The notes under the pieces are model-generated. The model saw only the letters and a list, made by a program, of their open reading frames with translations, had not been told where the DNA came from and ran no database searches. A stretch of DNA of 6,925 nucleotides from Candidatus Scatomorpha stercoravium (lineage in GTDB: Bacteria > Bacillota > Clostridia > Oscillospirales > Oscillospiraceae). The position numbers were made by a program, and so were the translations under genes. Below, piece by piece: positions 1 to 5,568 of the stretch; position 1 is the first letter of the stretch, and the number at the start of each line of letters is the position of its first letter. The DNA lies in contig DVKN01000139.1 in NCBI GenBank assembly GCA_018716005.1, forward strand, positions 1 through 6,925, written 5' to 3'.

Positions 1-624
1 GAGATAATCCGCGTCTTCCGCGTCGGGAGCGGCGGCGAGGTGACGGACGGCGTCCATGCCGGCGCGGACACGCGCGGCGGGAGCGTCGAGCTGAACTTCA
101 GCGGCGCGGCGGAATCCGTCCCGCACTACACGGCGAGGCGGCTCTCCGCCCCCGAACGGCTCGTGCTCAGCCTCAGCGGCGTCAGGGGACTGGACCTCGA
201 GGCCCTGAGCGGGGAACTTTTAGCCACCGGCGCCGTCATTGACGTATACCGCAGCCTGGTGCTCGACGACTCGAGGGTCGAGATAAACATCGTCCTTGCC
301 GGGGGCTGGGACTGCGAAATAACCGAATACGGCTCCCCCGGCTCGCTCGTGCTGGACTTCATCCCGGCCGAAACGGGCGGCGGGACGTATTTCCTGCGCA
401 CCGGGGCCATGCCCTGGGGCGAGGCGCTCGCGCTCATATGCGAGGAGTATCACGCCGAGGAGCCCACGCAGCTCAAGACCGCCGGCGGCGAATACGCCGT
501 CGCGATAGGCCAATACGCCTCTGCCGAGGAGGCTGAAGCCGCTCTCGAGGCGCTGCGCGAGACGCACGGGGACGTCCCGTTCCATGTCGCGGAGGGGGCC
601 GCAAACGAAATCCCGGAGGAATAA
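1..624 (+). CDS. AMIN-domain-like exported protein with SPOR-like C-terminus (5' end missing)
   Basis: The frame is open to the left edge, so the N-terminus (presumably a signal peptide) is missing; the in-frame GTG at 40 is probably internal. 207 residues are visible. Residues about 28-121 show the AMIN pattern: alternating beta strands with 'PERLVLSLSGV' in the middle, then 'SRVEINIVL', ending 'SLVLDF'. AMIN domains target envelope proteins such as AmiC and secretin partners to peptidoglycan. Residues about 165-196 ('YAVAIGQYASAEEAEAALE') look like the first strand-helix-strand of a SPOR peptidoglycan-binding domain, but the region is about half the usual length. The role as a cell-wall binding protein is inferred. 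The stop at 622 lies four bases before the TTG start of the next gene, whose ribosome site is inside this gene's last codons, so the two are translationally coupled. The missing N-terminus could hold a catalytic domain such as amidase or SpoIID, which cannot be judged here. Confidence 0.72.
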   Translation, partial: EIIRVFRVGSGGEVTDGVHAGADTRGGSVELNFSGAAESVPHYTARRLSAPERLVLSLSGVRGLDLEALSGELLATGAVIDVYRSLVLDDSRVEINIVLAGGWDCEITEYGSPGSLVLDFIPAETGGGTYFLRTGAMPWGEALALICEEYHAEEPTQLKTAGGEYAVAIGQYASAEEAEAALEALRETHGDVPFHVAEGAANEIPEE

Positions 625-628
625 TCCC

Positions 629-1501
629 TTGAAGCACGCAAACGCCATCAGAAAAGCAGCGGCCGCGCTCCTGTGCGCCACGTCGCTCCTCACCCTTCTC
701 ACGGGCTGCTCTCAGGAGCAGCCCGCGCCGCCCATTCCCAGCCCCTCATATTCGGAGCCCACTCCTTCCCCCGCTCCCGCGGACACGCCCTCGCCGGCGC
801 CGACGCCCGCGCCCACTCCCTCTCCCACGCCGGAGCCCACCCCGACGCCCGCGCCCGTGCCGGCGACCGGCTCCACCGCGGCCGCGGTCGGCGCTTCCCT
901 GCCCATGACCGTGCCCGAGAGCGCGCCGGTGGACGACTCATACTTCGCCGACGCCGTCTTCGTCGGGGACTCGCGCACCGAGGGCCTGCGCATGTACTCC
1001 GGGCTCACCGGGGCGAAATTCTTCTCTGAGGTCGGCCTCACCGTGACGAAGGCCTTCTCCGACAGCTTCGTCGCGCTGGACGGCCAATATCTGACCGCCG
1101 CCGAGGCGCTCCGTCAGGCGGACTACGGCAAAGTTTACATAATGCTCGGCATGAACGAGCTCGGCTGGGTATACGAGAGCGTCTTCGCCGACGAGTACGG
1201 GAAGATTATCGACGTGATACGCGAGTCGCACCCCGGCGCCGAGATATACGTCCAGTCGATAATCCCGGTCAGCCGCTGGAAGGACGGCTCGAACGACATA
1301 TATACGAACGCGAACGTCGTGCGCCTGCAAAAGGCGCTCGCCGAAATGTGCGTGGAGAAGGGCGTCCACTACGTCAACGTGGCCGAAGCCGTCCAGGACG
1401 CCGACGGCTTCCTCCCCGCCGACGCCACCCCCGACGGCCTCCACCTGACCCCCGAGTACTGCAAAATCTGGCTGGACTACCTCCGCACCCACACAGCATA
1501 A
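629..1501 (+). CDS. SGNH/GDSL-type hydrolase lipoprotein with Pro-rich linker
   Basis: 290 residues. The start chosen is TTG at 629, because GGAGGA (615-620) sits eight bases upstream and this start puts a compact signal peptide directly before the lipobox LLTG-C, with lipidated Cys27. The in-frame ATG at 584 would add 15 basic residues and has no such site. Residues 32-80 are a Pro/Ser/Thr/Ala-rich linker probably crossing the wall. The hydrolase domain (about 105-290) has block I 'FVGDSRTEG' with nucleophile Ser115, block III 'LGMNELG' (Asn176; the usual GxND aspartate is Glu here) and block V 'DGLHLT' with Asp269 and His272. Family knowledge: SGNH enzymes are esterases or lipases, and extracytoplasmic ones often de-acetylate peptidoglycan or glycans. 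The substrate here is unknown. Coupling to the AMIN/SPOR gene favours a wall-linked substrate (inference). A hairpin follows at 1509-1540. Confidence 0.9.
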   Translation: MKHANAIRKAAAALLCATSLLTLLTGCSQEQPAPPIPSPSYSEPTPSPAPADTPSPAPTPAPTPSPTPEPTPTPAPVPATGSTAAAVGASLPMTVPESAPVDDSYFADAVFVGDSRTEGLRMYSGLTGAKFFSEVGLTVTKAFSDSFVALDGQYLTAAEALRQADYGKVYIMLGMNELGWVYESVFADEYGKIIDVIRESHPGAEIYVQSIIPVSRWKDGSNDIYTNANVVRLQKALAEMCVEKGVHYVNVAEAVQDADGFLPADATPDGLHLTPEYCKIWLDYLRTHTA

Positions 1502-1508
1502 AAAACCC

Positions 1509-1540
1509 AACGCCCCGAAGGCCATAACCTCCGGGGCGTT
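1509..1540. terminator. Terminator-like hairpin after the lipoprotein gene, possibly bidirectional
   Basis: The arms 1509-1521 and 1528-1540 pair over 13 positions with one A/C mismatch and a six-base loop (CCATAA). On the plus strand it lies eight bases after the lipoprotein stop but is followed by only a weak T-rich tail (AGTAATTATA). On the minus strand it is followed by GGG and then six Ts (1500-1505), so it may also be the last stop for transcription coming from tRNA-Leu. Direction of use is inference. Confidence 0.7.
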
Positions 1541-1561
1541 AGTAATTATAGCGGAAAAACA

Positions 1562-1590
1562 CAAATCCGAAGCCTCCGGCTTCGGATTTG
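1562..1590 (-). terminator. Intrinsic terminator B of the distal tandem element
   Basis: A perfect 13-pair stem (1562-1574 with 1578-1590) closes on a three-base loop. In the minus direction it is followed by TGTTTTT (1555-1561), a canonical U-tract. It ends element B. Confidence 0.8.
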
Positions 1591-1596
1591 AAAGGA

Positions 1597-1674
1597 GGGG
1601 CAAGGAAGCGGAGTGCAGTTTTCGGCATCAGCCTTCGGCTGCTGCCGGAAACGGAACGCAGCGCACTTTGCCCC
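1597..1674 (-). other. Structured element B (distal copy)
   Basis: The outer stem is GGGGCAA (1597-1603) with TTGCCCC (1668-1674). The apical hairpin is 1623-1633 with 1637-1647 (one T/C mismatch, loop TTC), extended by about four pairs from the flanking TTTT and GGAAA. Between them lies a large internal loop that is purine-rich on the plus strand (1604-1618 and 1652-1667) and pyrimidine-rich on the minus strand. No reading frame with credible coding properties runs through it. If transcribed from tRNA-Leu, it would be made only when terminator A is read through. Confidence 0.65.
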
Positions 1675-1679
1675 AAAAA

Positions 1680-1714
1680 CAAAATCGCAACCCAACATCG
1701 TGGTTGCGATTTTG
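1680..1714 (-). terminator. Intrinsic terminator A between the two tandem elements
   Basis: A perfect 13-pair stem (1680-1692 with 1702-1714) and a nine-base loop, followed in the minus direction by five Ts (1675-1679). It should stop most transcripts that come from tRNA-Leu through element A, before element B. Confidence 0.82.
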
Positions 1715-1720
1715 AAAGGA

Positions 1721-1788
1721 AGAACAAACGGAGCGGAATGGATGTCCCCCGGCTCCGCCGGGGGACGGAATGGAGCGCAGTTTGTTCT
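1721..1788 (-). other. Structured element A (tRNA-proximal copy)
   Basis: The outer stem is a perfect nine-pair AGAACAAAC (1721-1729) with GTTTGTTCT (1780-1788). The apical hairpin is a perfect ten-pair stem, 1744-1753 with 1757-1766, loop TCC. The internal loop (1730-1743 and 1767-1779) carries the sequence shared with element B. The element begins only seven bases after the 3' CCA of tRNA-Leu, so in the minus direction it is very likely in the tRNA primary transcript. Function unknown. Confidence 0.68.
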
Positions 1789-1795
1789 GACGCCG

Positions 1796-1880
1796 TGGTG
1801 CGGGCAGTGGGGGTCGAACCCACACGAATCGCTTCACAGGAACCTAAATCCTGCGCGTCTGCCAATTCCGCCATGCCCGC
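1796..1880 (-). tRNA. tRNA-Leu (anticodon UAG)
   Basis: 85 nt on the minus strand including encoded CCA (1796-1798) and discriminator A. The acceptor stem is GCGGGCA with TGCCCGC, the TPsiC arm carries GGTTCGACCC, and the long variable arm is that of a class II tRNA. The anticodon stem is CAGGA with TCCTG around loop TTTAGGT, giving anticodon UAG at 1844-1846, which reads CUN leucine codons. A promoter lies nine bases upstream (1890-1918), so the transcript starts almost at the mature 5' end. Structured elements follow directly downstream. Confidence 0.98.
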
Positions 1881-1889
1881 GTGGGTAAT

Positions 1890-1918
1890 ATGATACTCCC
1901 TTGCGGGCGCGCTGTCAA
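1890..1918 (-). promoter_or_regulatory. Sigma-A-type promoter of tRNA-Leu
   Basis: The minus strand has TTGACA (1913-1918), a 17-base spacer and TATCAT (1890-1895). The -35 box begins one base after the stop codon of the NlpC/P60 gene (stop 1920-1922). The predicted start is about 1883, a few bases before the tRNA. No terminator separates the upstream gene from this promoter. Confidence 0.85.
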
Positions 1919-1919
1919 C

Positions 1920-2792
1920 TCACATTGCGATCCTTCTCGCGCCGACGTACATATTCGCGTAGTAGCTCTCGTCGAGGCCGCTTATTATGACGCAGCCCTT
2001 GCCGGAGCTCGCGTGGATGAACTGGCCGTTCCCTATGTAGATGCCGACGTGGCCGATGGCCTCGCTGGAGCTCGCGAAGAAGACCGCGTCGCCCGGCTCT
2101 AGGGCGCTCTTGTCCACCGCGACGCCGTTCTTGTAGATGTCGGCGGCGGTGCGGTTGGTCTGGTAGCCGAGGGACTTATATACGTAGCTCACGAAGCCGG
2201 AGCAGTCGAAGCCGCTGGGGCTCGCGCCGGCCCAGACGTAGGGCACGCCCAGGTACTGCTTCGCGAGGGCGACGACCTGCGCGCCTATGCCGCCCGCGCT
2301 GGGGACGGCGGCGGTCTCGCGCACGCCGAGCTCGACGTAGTCGGAGCGTATGTATCCGCTCTCGCCGCCGGCGTTGACGCGGTACCACTCGCCCGCGACG
2401 CCGGTTATCTCCACGCTCTCGCCGAAGCTCGTGACCCTGACTATGGCGCTGTCGGTGCCCGCGGCGGCGCGCATGCGCACCTCGGTGCCGTTGACCCAAC
2501 CGGAGGCGGAGACGTCCATCGTACTCTCAAAGCTGAGGTAGTCGGCGGACATATAGCCCCACTGCCCGTCGAGCCAGACGCGGTACCAGCCGTTTTCCGG
2601 CCCGCTCTCGACGATGACGGCGTCGCCCTTGTCGCTGGTGGCGAGGACGGCGTTCGCCGTCCCGGCGGCGGAGCGGAGGTTCACCTCGGCCGTGGTGGAC
2701 GCGGCGCCGATGCAGTCGGCGGCGGCGGAGCCTATGAGCGCGCAGCAGGCGAGGCCGGCCGCGGCGGCGGTGCGGAGAATTCGCTTAATCAT
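1920..2792 (-). CDS. Exported SH3b-SH3b-NlpC/P60 cell-wall endopeptidase
   Basis: 290 residues. The N-terminus is a Sec signal peptide (basic MIKRILR, hydrophobic 9-23, likely cleavage after Ala25). Two bacterial SH3 repeats follow at about 35-88 ('NLRSAAGTANAVL', 'GYMSADYL') and 103-155 ('VRMRAAAGTDSAIV', 'GYIRSDYV'); these bind peptidoglycan. The NlpC/P60 domain spans about 172-288: 'GVPYVWAGASPSGFDCSGF' with catalytic Cys197, 'GHVGIYIG' with His248 and the third polar residue His260 in 'FIHAS'. Family knowledge: such enzymes cut gamma-D-Glu to diamino-acid bonds in stem peptides, as cell-separation or remodelling hydrolases. The ribosome site AAGGA lies about ten bases before the ATG. It is the second gene of an operon, 19 bases after the 101-residue gene. 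No terminator follows, so read-through into tRNA-Leu is possible. Confidence 0.95.
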   Translation of the reverse strand: MIKRILRTAAAAGLACCALIGSAAADCIGAASTTAEVNLRSAAGTANAVLATSDKGDAVIVESGPENGWYRVWLDGQWGYMSADYLSFESTMDVSASGWVNGTEVRMRAAAGTDSAIVRVTSFGESVEITGVAGEWYRVNAGGESGYIRSDYVELGVRETAAVPSAGGIGAQVVALAKQYLGVPYVWAGASPSGFDCSGFVSYVYKSLGYQTNRTAADIYKNGVAVDKSALEPGDAVFFASSSEAIGHVGIYIGNGQFIHASSGKGCVIISGLDESYYANMYVGARRIAM

Positions 2793-2811
2793 GAGAAAAG
2801 ATTCCTTTGCT

Positions 2812-3117
2812 TTAGTTTTTGCGCGCGAGGGCCCTGTCGAGCCACACGGCGGCGATATCGACGGCGGCGTAGAGGCTCGGCTTCTCGCTCTGCTTCACCA
2901 TCCGCTCGCGGGGGCGCAGGTCGGGGTCGGTGCGCAGCAGCTGCACGGAAACCTTGCTCGCCACCTCCAGGTGCGCGAGGGGGCGCTTCTCGAGTATCTG
3001 CATGAAGACGCAGTACTTCTCCCCCGCGTTGCCGTAGTACAGCATATCCCCAAGGCGGCGGAGCTGATGCCCCTTATAAACAACGTCGAGGTCAAACTTT
3101 TTCTTCTCGGCGGTCAT
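2812..3117 (-). CDS. Unrecognised 101-residue cytoplasmic protein, first gene of the NlpC/P60 operon
   Basis: 101 residues with no signal peptide or membrane segment. The start is well set: AAGGAGG (3125-3131) is seven bases before the ATG. The sequence looks like a compact alpha/beta fold: a beta-rich first half ('LDVVYKGHQLRRLGDMLYY', 'KYCVFMQILE', 'SKVSVQLL'), then a charged stretch 'DLRPRERMVKQSEK' and a C-terminal helix 'LYAAVDIAAVWLDRAL'. It resembles small conserved proteins of unknown function in Clostridia, but I cannot name the family. A strong promoter lies directly upstream and the NlpC/P60 gene follows after 19 bases, so it is the leading gene of that operon. A role in regulating or coordinating wall hydrolysis would be guesswork. 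Confidence 0.82.
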   Translation of the reverse strand: MTAEKKKFDLDVVYKGHQLRRLGDMLYYGNAGEKYCVFMQILEKRPLAHLEVASKVSVQLLRTDPDLRPRERMVKQSEKPSLYAAVDIAAVWLDRALARKN

Positions 3118-3152
3118 GTCCAGTCCTCCTTATAGCTCTTTCGTGTAATAGA

Positions 3153-3181
3153 ATTGTAACGCATAACAAGCGTTTTGTCAA
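3153..3181 (-). promoter_or_regulatory. Near-consensus sigma-A promoter of the 101-residue protein / NlpC operon
   Basis: The minus strand has TTGACA (3176-3181), a 17-base spacer and TACAAT (3153-3158). Predicted start is near 3146, giving a leader of about 29 bases before the ATG at 3117. The spacer end plus -10 box (ATGCGTTACAAT) is identical to that of the promoter at 5960-5988. Confidence 0.9.
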
Positions 3182-3193
3182 CTACCGGGGCAG

Positions 3194-3230
3194 AAAAATT
3201 TCAGGCCGGAGTAATTTCCCCGGCCTGAAA
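3194..3230 (-). terminator. Intrinsic terminator of the class A PBP gene
   Basis: A perfect 11-pair stem (3199-3209 with 3220-3230) and a ten-base loop, followed on the minus strand by five Ts (3194-3198). It lies 23 bases after the PBP stop codon and separates the PBP unit from the next promoter. Confidence 0.9.
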
Positions 3231-3253
3231 CGGCGGAATGCGGTATTTTATCC

Positions 3254-5377
3254 TTACGCGGCCCAATCCTCCGGGTCGTCCGGCGGCAGGGTCCCGGCGG
3301 GCTCAGTCTCCTCCGGGGGCTCGGTGGGCTCCGGCGTCGGAGAGGGCGTAGGCTCGGTGAGGTCGCCGAAAATCATCGTATCGCCGCCTATGCTGGTGGG
3401 ATCGGTGAAGGTGCGGTATTCGAGCCCCTCGTGGACCTTCTGCATGATGTGCCTCCAGGTGAGGCAGGAGGGGTTCGACCAGTAGATGCTGCCGGCCGGG
3501 ATATCGTAGCCCGTCCAGACGGCGGCGACGTAGTAGGGCGTCATGCCGATGAACCAGCGGTCGTCGTTGCCGCCGGAGGAGCCGGTCTTGCCGGCTATCT
3601 CCTGGGTGTAGAAGTTGGCGCTGGAGCTCGTGCCGCCGTTAGCGGAGCCGACCATCATGTCCGTGACGTTGTTGGCCGCGTTCGTGCGCAGCGCCTGGCG
3701 CTGGGAGACGGGATTGTCGAGCACTATGCCGCCCGAGGAGTCGAGCACCTGGGTATAGGTGCGGGACTCGGTGTACATGCCGTTGTTGGCGAAGACGGTG
3801 TAGGCCGTCGCCATCTCGCGGACCGTGACGCCGTAGGTCAGCTCGCCGAGGGCGAGCGGCGAGGGCGAGTGGTCGCCGTCCACCAGGTGGGAGAGCCCGA
3901 AGACGTCGCGCAGGTAGTTGAAGCTCGTCTCTATGCCGAGCTTGTCGAGCAGCTGCACGGCGACGGTGTTCTTGGAGCTGACCAGGCCCTGGCGTATCGT
4001 TATCGGGCCGTATGCGTAGCTGTTGCCGGAGTTGCGCGGATACCAGTCGAAGTGCTCGAGGGTGTATGCCTCGTCCTCCGGCGGGGTGTCCATGACGAGC
4101 GTGTTCTGCGTGACGAGGCCGAGGTCGAAGGCCGGGCCGTATACGGAGAGCGGCTTTATGGAGCTTCCGGGCGGGCGCGTGGTGTCCGTGGCCCGGTTGA
4201 GCACGAGGTTGCCGTTCTTCTCGCCGACGCCGCCGGAGAGGGCCATGACGTCGCCCGTATAGGGGTCGAGTATGACGATGGCGCTCTGGAGCTGCTGGGT
4301 GCTCACGCCGCCGTAGGTCGGGAAGTTGTCCGGGTTCTCATACTCCGCGTCGACTATGGCCTGGATATCGGAGTCCATGCAGGTGTAAATATGGTAGCCG
4401 CCGGAGTAGAGCAGGGTCTGCGCCGTCTCGTAGTTGACGCCGCGCACCTCCATGAGGTCGGCTATGACGTCGTCTATGACGGCCTCGACGTAGTAGGAGT
4501 ATATCTCCTGCTCGGCGACCTCGGTCTCGCTGCGCTGGAAGTGCAGCTCCTCGTTCTTGGCCTCGGTGTACTCGGTGTAGCTGATGTAGCCCTGCTCGTA
4601 CATCTCGCGCAGGACGGTCTCCTGCCTGTCCTTGTTGTTCTCGACGCTGTAGAAGGGGCTGTAGTACGTGGGCAAGTTCACGATGCCGACGATGCTGGCG
4701 CACTCGGCGAGCGTGAGCTCGCTGGGCTCCTTGCCGAAATAGGTCTGCGCCGCCGTGTATATGCCGTTGCAGCCCTCGCCGAAGTAGACGGCGTTGAGGT
4801 ACCACTCTATGATTTCGTCCTTGTCGTACTTCTTCTCGAACTCCAGCGCTCGGAAAATCTCCACCAGCTTTCGCTGGACGGTGACCTCGTTCTCGCCGGT
4901 GAGGTTCTTGATGAGCTGCTGCGTTATCGTGGAGCCGCCGAAGTTGTCGCGCATTCCGAGGAACATATTGAAGACCGCGCCGACGGTGCGGTACCAGTCC
5001 ACGCCCTTGTGGTCGTAGAAGCGCTTGTCCTCAATGGCTACGAGGGCGTGCTCGAGGTCCTCCGGTATGTCCTCATAGTCGACCCATATGCGGTTCTCGC
5101 TGCCCTTGAGCGTCGCAAGGACGTTCCCGTCCCGGTCGTAGACCGTGCTCGACTCGCTGAGCGAGTAGTCGTCAAGCGAGATGTCCAGCTCGTCCACGAG
5201 CGAGGTCTTGACGTAGAAGGCGAAGATGCAGACGAACAGCAGCCCCGCGGTCAGCAGGACCAGTATCGCCGTAAATATTATCTTAAGCGCGAGCGAGACG
5301 GCCCTTCCGGCTGCGCTGCCCGCGGCGCGCGCGGCCCTGCCCGCTTTGGAATTCATTTTGTCCTTGTCCCTGGGCAT
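3254..5377 (-). CDS. Class A penicillin-binding protein (transglycosylase/transpeptidase, PBP1A type)
   Basis: 707 residues from the ATG at 5375-5377, chosen because GGAGG (5384-5388) is six bases upstream; the earlier in-frame ATG at 5393-5395 would contain that site inside the coding region. Basic cytoplasmic tail, one membrane segment at about 29-56, then the GT51 transglycosylase: 'EDKRFYDHKG' with catalytic Glu116, 'GGSTITQQLIKN' at 147-158 and 'RKLVEIFRALEFEKKY' with Glu173. The transpeptidase motifs are SSIK (Ser405, Lys408), SKN (468-470) and KTG (597-599). Residues from about 675 form a Pro/Glu/Thr tail. All catalytic residues are present. It polymerises lipid II and cross-links stem peptides on the outer membrane face. 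Monocistronic: own promoter upstream and terminator at 3194-3230. The choice of PBP1A/PonA type over other class A subtypes is less certain. Confidence 0.97.
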   Translation of the reverse strand: MPRDKDKMNSKAGRAARAAGSAAGRAVSLALKIIFTAILVLLTAGLLFVCIFAFYVKTSLVDELDISLDDYSLSESSTVYDRDGNVLATLKGSENRIWVDYEDIPEDLEHALVAIEDKRFYDHKGVDWYRTVGAVFNMFLGMRDNFGGSTITQQLIKNLTGENEVTVQRKLVEIFRALEFEKKYDKDEIIEWYLNAVYFGEGCNGIYTAAQTYFGKEPSELTLAECASIVGIVNLPTYYSPFYSVENNKDRQETVLREMYEQGYISYTEYTEAKNEELHFQRSETEVAEQEIYSYYVEAVIDDVIADLMEVRGVNYETAQTLLYSGGYHIYTCMDSDIQAIVDAEYENPDNFPTYGGVSTQQLQSAIVILDPYTGDVMALSGGVGEKNGNLVLNRATDTTRPPGSSIKPLSVYGPAFDLGLVTQNTLVMDTPPEDEAYTLEHFDWYPRNSGNSYAYGPITIRQGLVSSKNTVAVQLLDKLGIETSFNYLRDVFGLSHLVDGDHSPSPLALGELTYGVTVREMATAYTVFANNGMYTESRTYTQVLDSSGGIVLDNPVSQRQALRTNAANNVTDMMVGSANGGTSSSANFYTQEIAGKTGSSGGNDDRWFIGMTPYYVAAVWTGYDIPAGSIYWSNPSCLTWRHIMQKVHEGLEYRTFTDPTSIGGDTMIFGDLTEPTPSPTPEPTEPPEETEPAGTLPPDDPEDWAA

Positions 5378-5434
5378 TGCACACCTCCGTGACATGAGCG
5401 GCCCGGGCGCTCACCCGAACCGTACTATCCTAGC

Positions 5435-5443
5435 ATTATATCA
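5435..5443 (-). promoter_or_regulatory. Extended -10 promoter of the PBP gene
   Basis: The minus strand reads TGATATAAT: a perfect TATAAT (5435-5440) with the TGn extension (5441-5443). No good -35 box lies at the usual distance (TATTTC at 17 bases), as is common for extended -10 promoters. The leader would be about 50 bases. Confidence 0.65.
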
Positions 5444-5537
5444 TACCCCGGCAAAAAGAAATAGACAAACTTTAAAATTTTCCCGGCGTATTTTTCGCCC
5501 CTTCTCCGGCGGCGGAAGTATTTTTTCCGCGCGCGGG

Positions 5538-5546
5538 TGGAATAAT
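5538..5546 (+). promoter_or_regulatory. Weak possible promoter of the BofC-C-like gene
   Basis: TGGAATAAT (5538-5546) resembles an extended -10 box with one mismatch. It would give a leader of about 16 bases that still includes the ribosome site. No -35 match is visible. No other convincing promoter was found in 5444-5550. Confidence 0.25.
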
Positions 5547-5568
5547 TGCCTGAGAAGGAGGTCATATA

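Larger units (their letters stand above)
1555..1788 (-). repeat. Two tandem structured elements, each with its own terminator, behind tRNA-Leu
   Basis: Read on the minus strand, away from the tRNA, the order is: element A (1721-1788), a short linker, terminator A (1680-1714, T tail 1675-1679), element B (1597-1674), the same linker, terminator B (1562-1590, T tail 1555-1559). The linker on the plus strand is TTTGAAAGGA at both places. The inner sequences of A and B match closely: 12 of 14 positions on the 3' plus-strand arm (CGGAATGGAGCGCA versus CGGAACGCAGCGCA) and 10 of 13 on the 5' arm. The outer stems differ by compensating changes, and the apical hairpins differ in sequence but not in kind. 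This looks like a duplicated structured RNA or palindromic repeat family. No known family was recognised. Confidence 0.75.

Noticed and set aside
584..628. Longer start for the SGNH lipoprotein at ATG 584
   Set aside because: It would overlap the upstream gene by 41 bases, lacks a ribosome site and puts a 41-residue N-region before the lipobox. TTG 629 has a well-spaced GGAGGA.
1590..1613. Shine-Dalgarno-like AAAGGAGG at 1591-1598 before a GTG at 1613
   Set aside because: Spacing is about 14 bases, the frame runs through two hairpins and antisense tRNA, and the same GAAAGGA is simply the conserved linker of the tandem elements.
1539..1893. Small open frames running through the tRNA-Leu and the tandem elements on both strands
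   Set aside because: They include antisense or sense tRNA sequence (for example MAELADAQDLGS, a translated tRNA-Leu) and hairpin arms. They are artefacts of the RNA genes.
3431..5392. Plus-strand open frame of 653 codons antisense to the PBP gene
   Set aside because: The opposite strand carries a complete PBP with all catalytic motifs. The antisense frame is open only because of GC-rich codon bias, and its product is a Val/Leu/Ala/Gly-rich sequence without domain logic.
5378..5395. Longer PBP start at the ATG at 5393-5395
   Set aside because: The GGAGG at 5384-5388 lies downstream of it and is ideally spaced for the ATG at 5375-5377.
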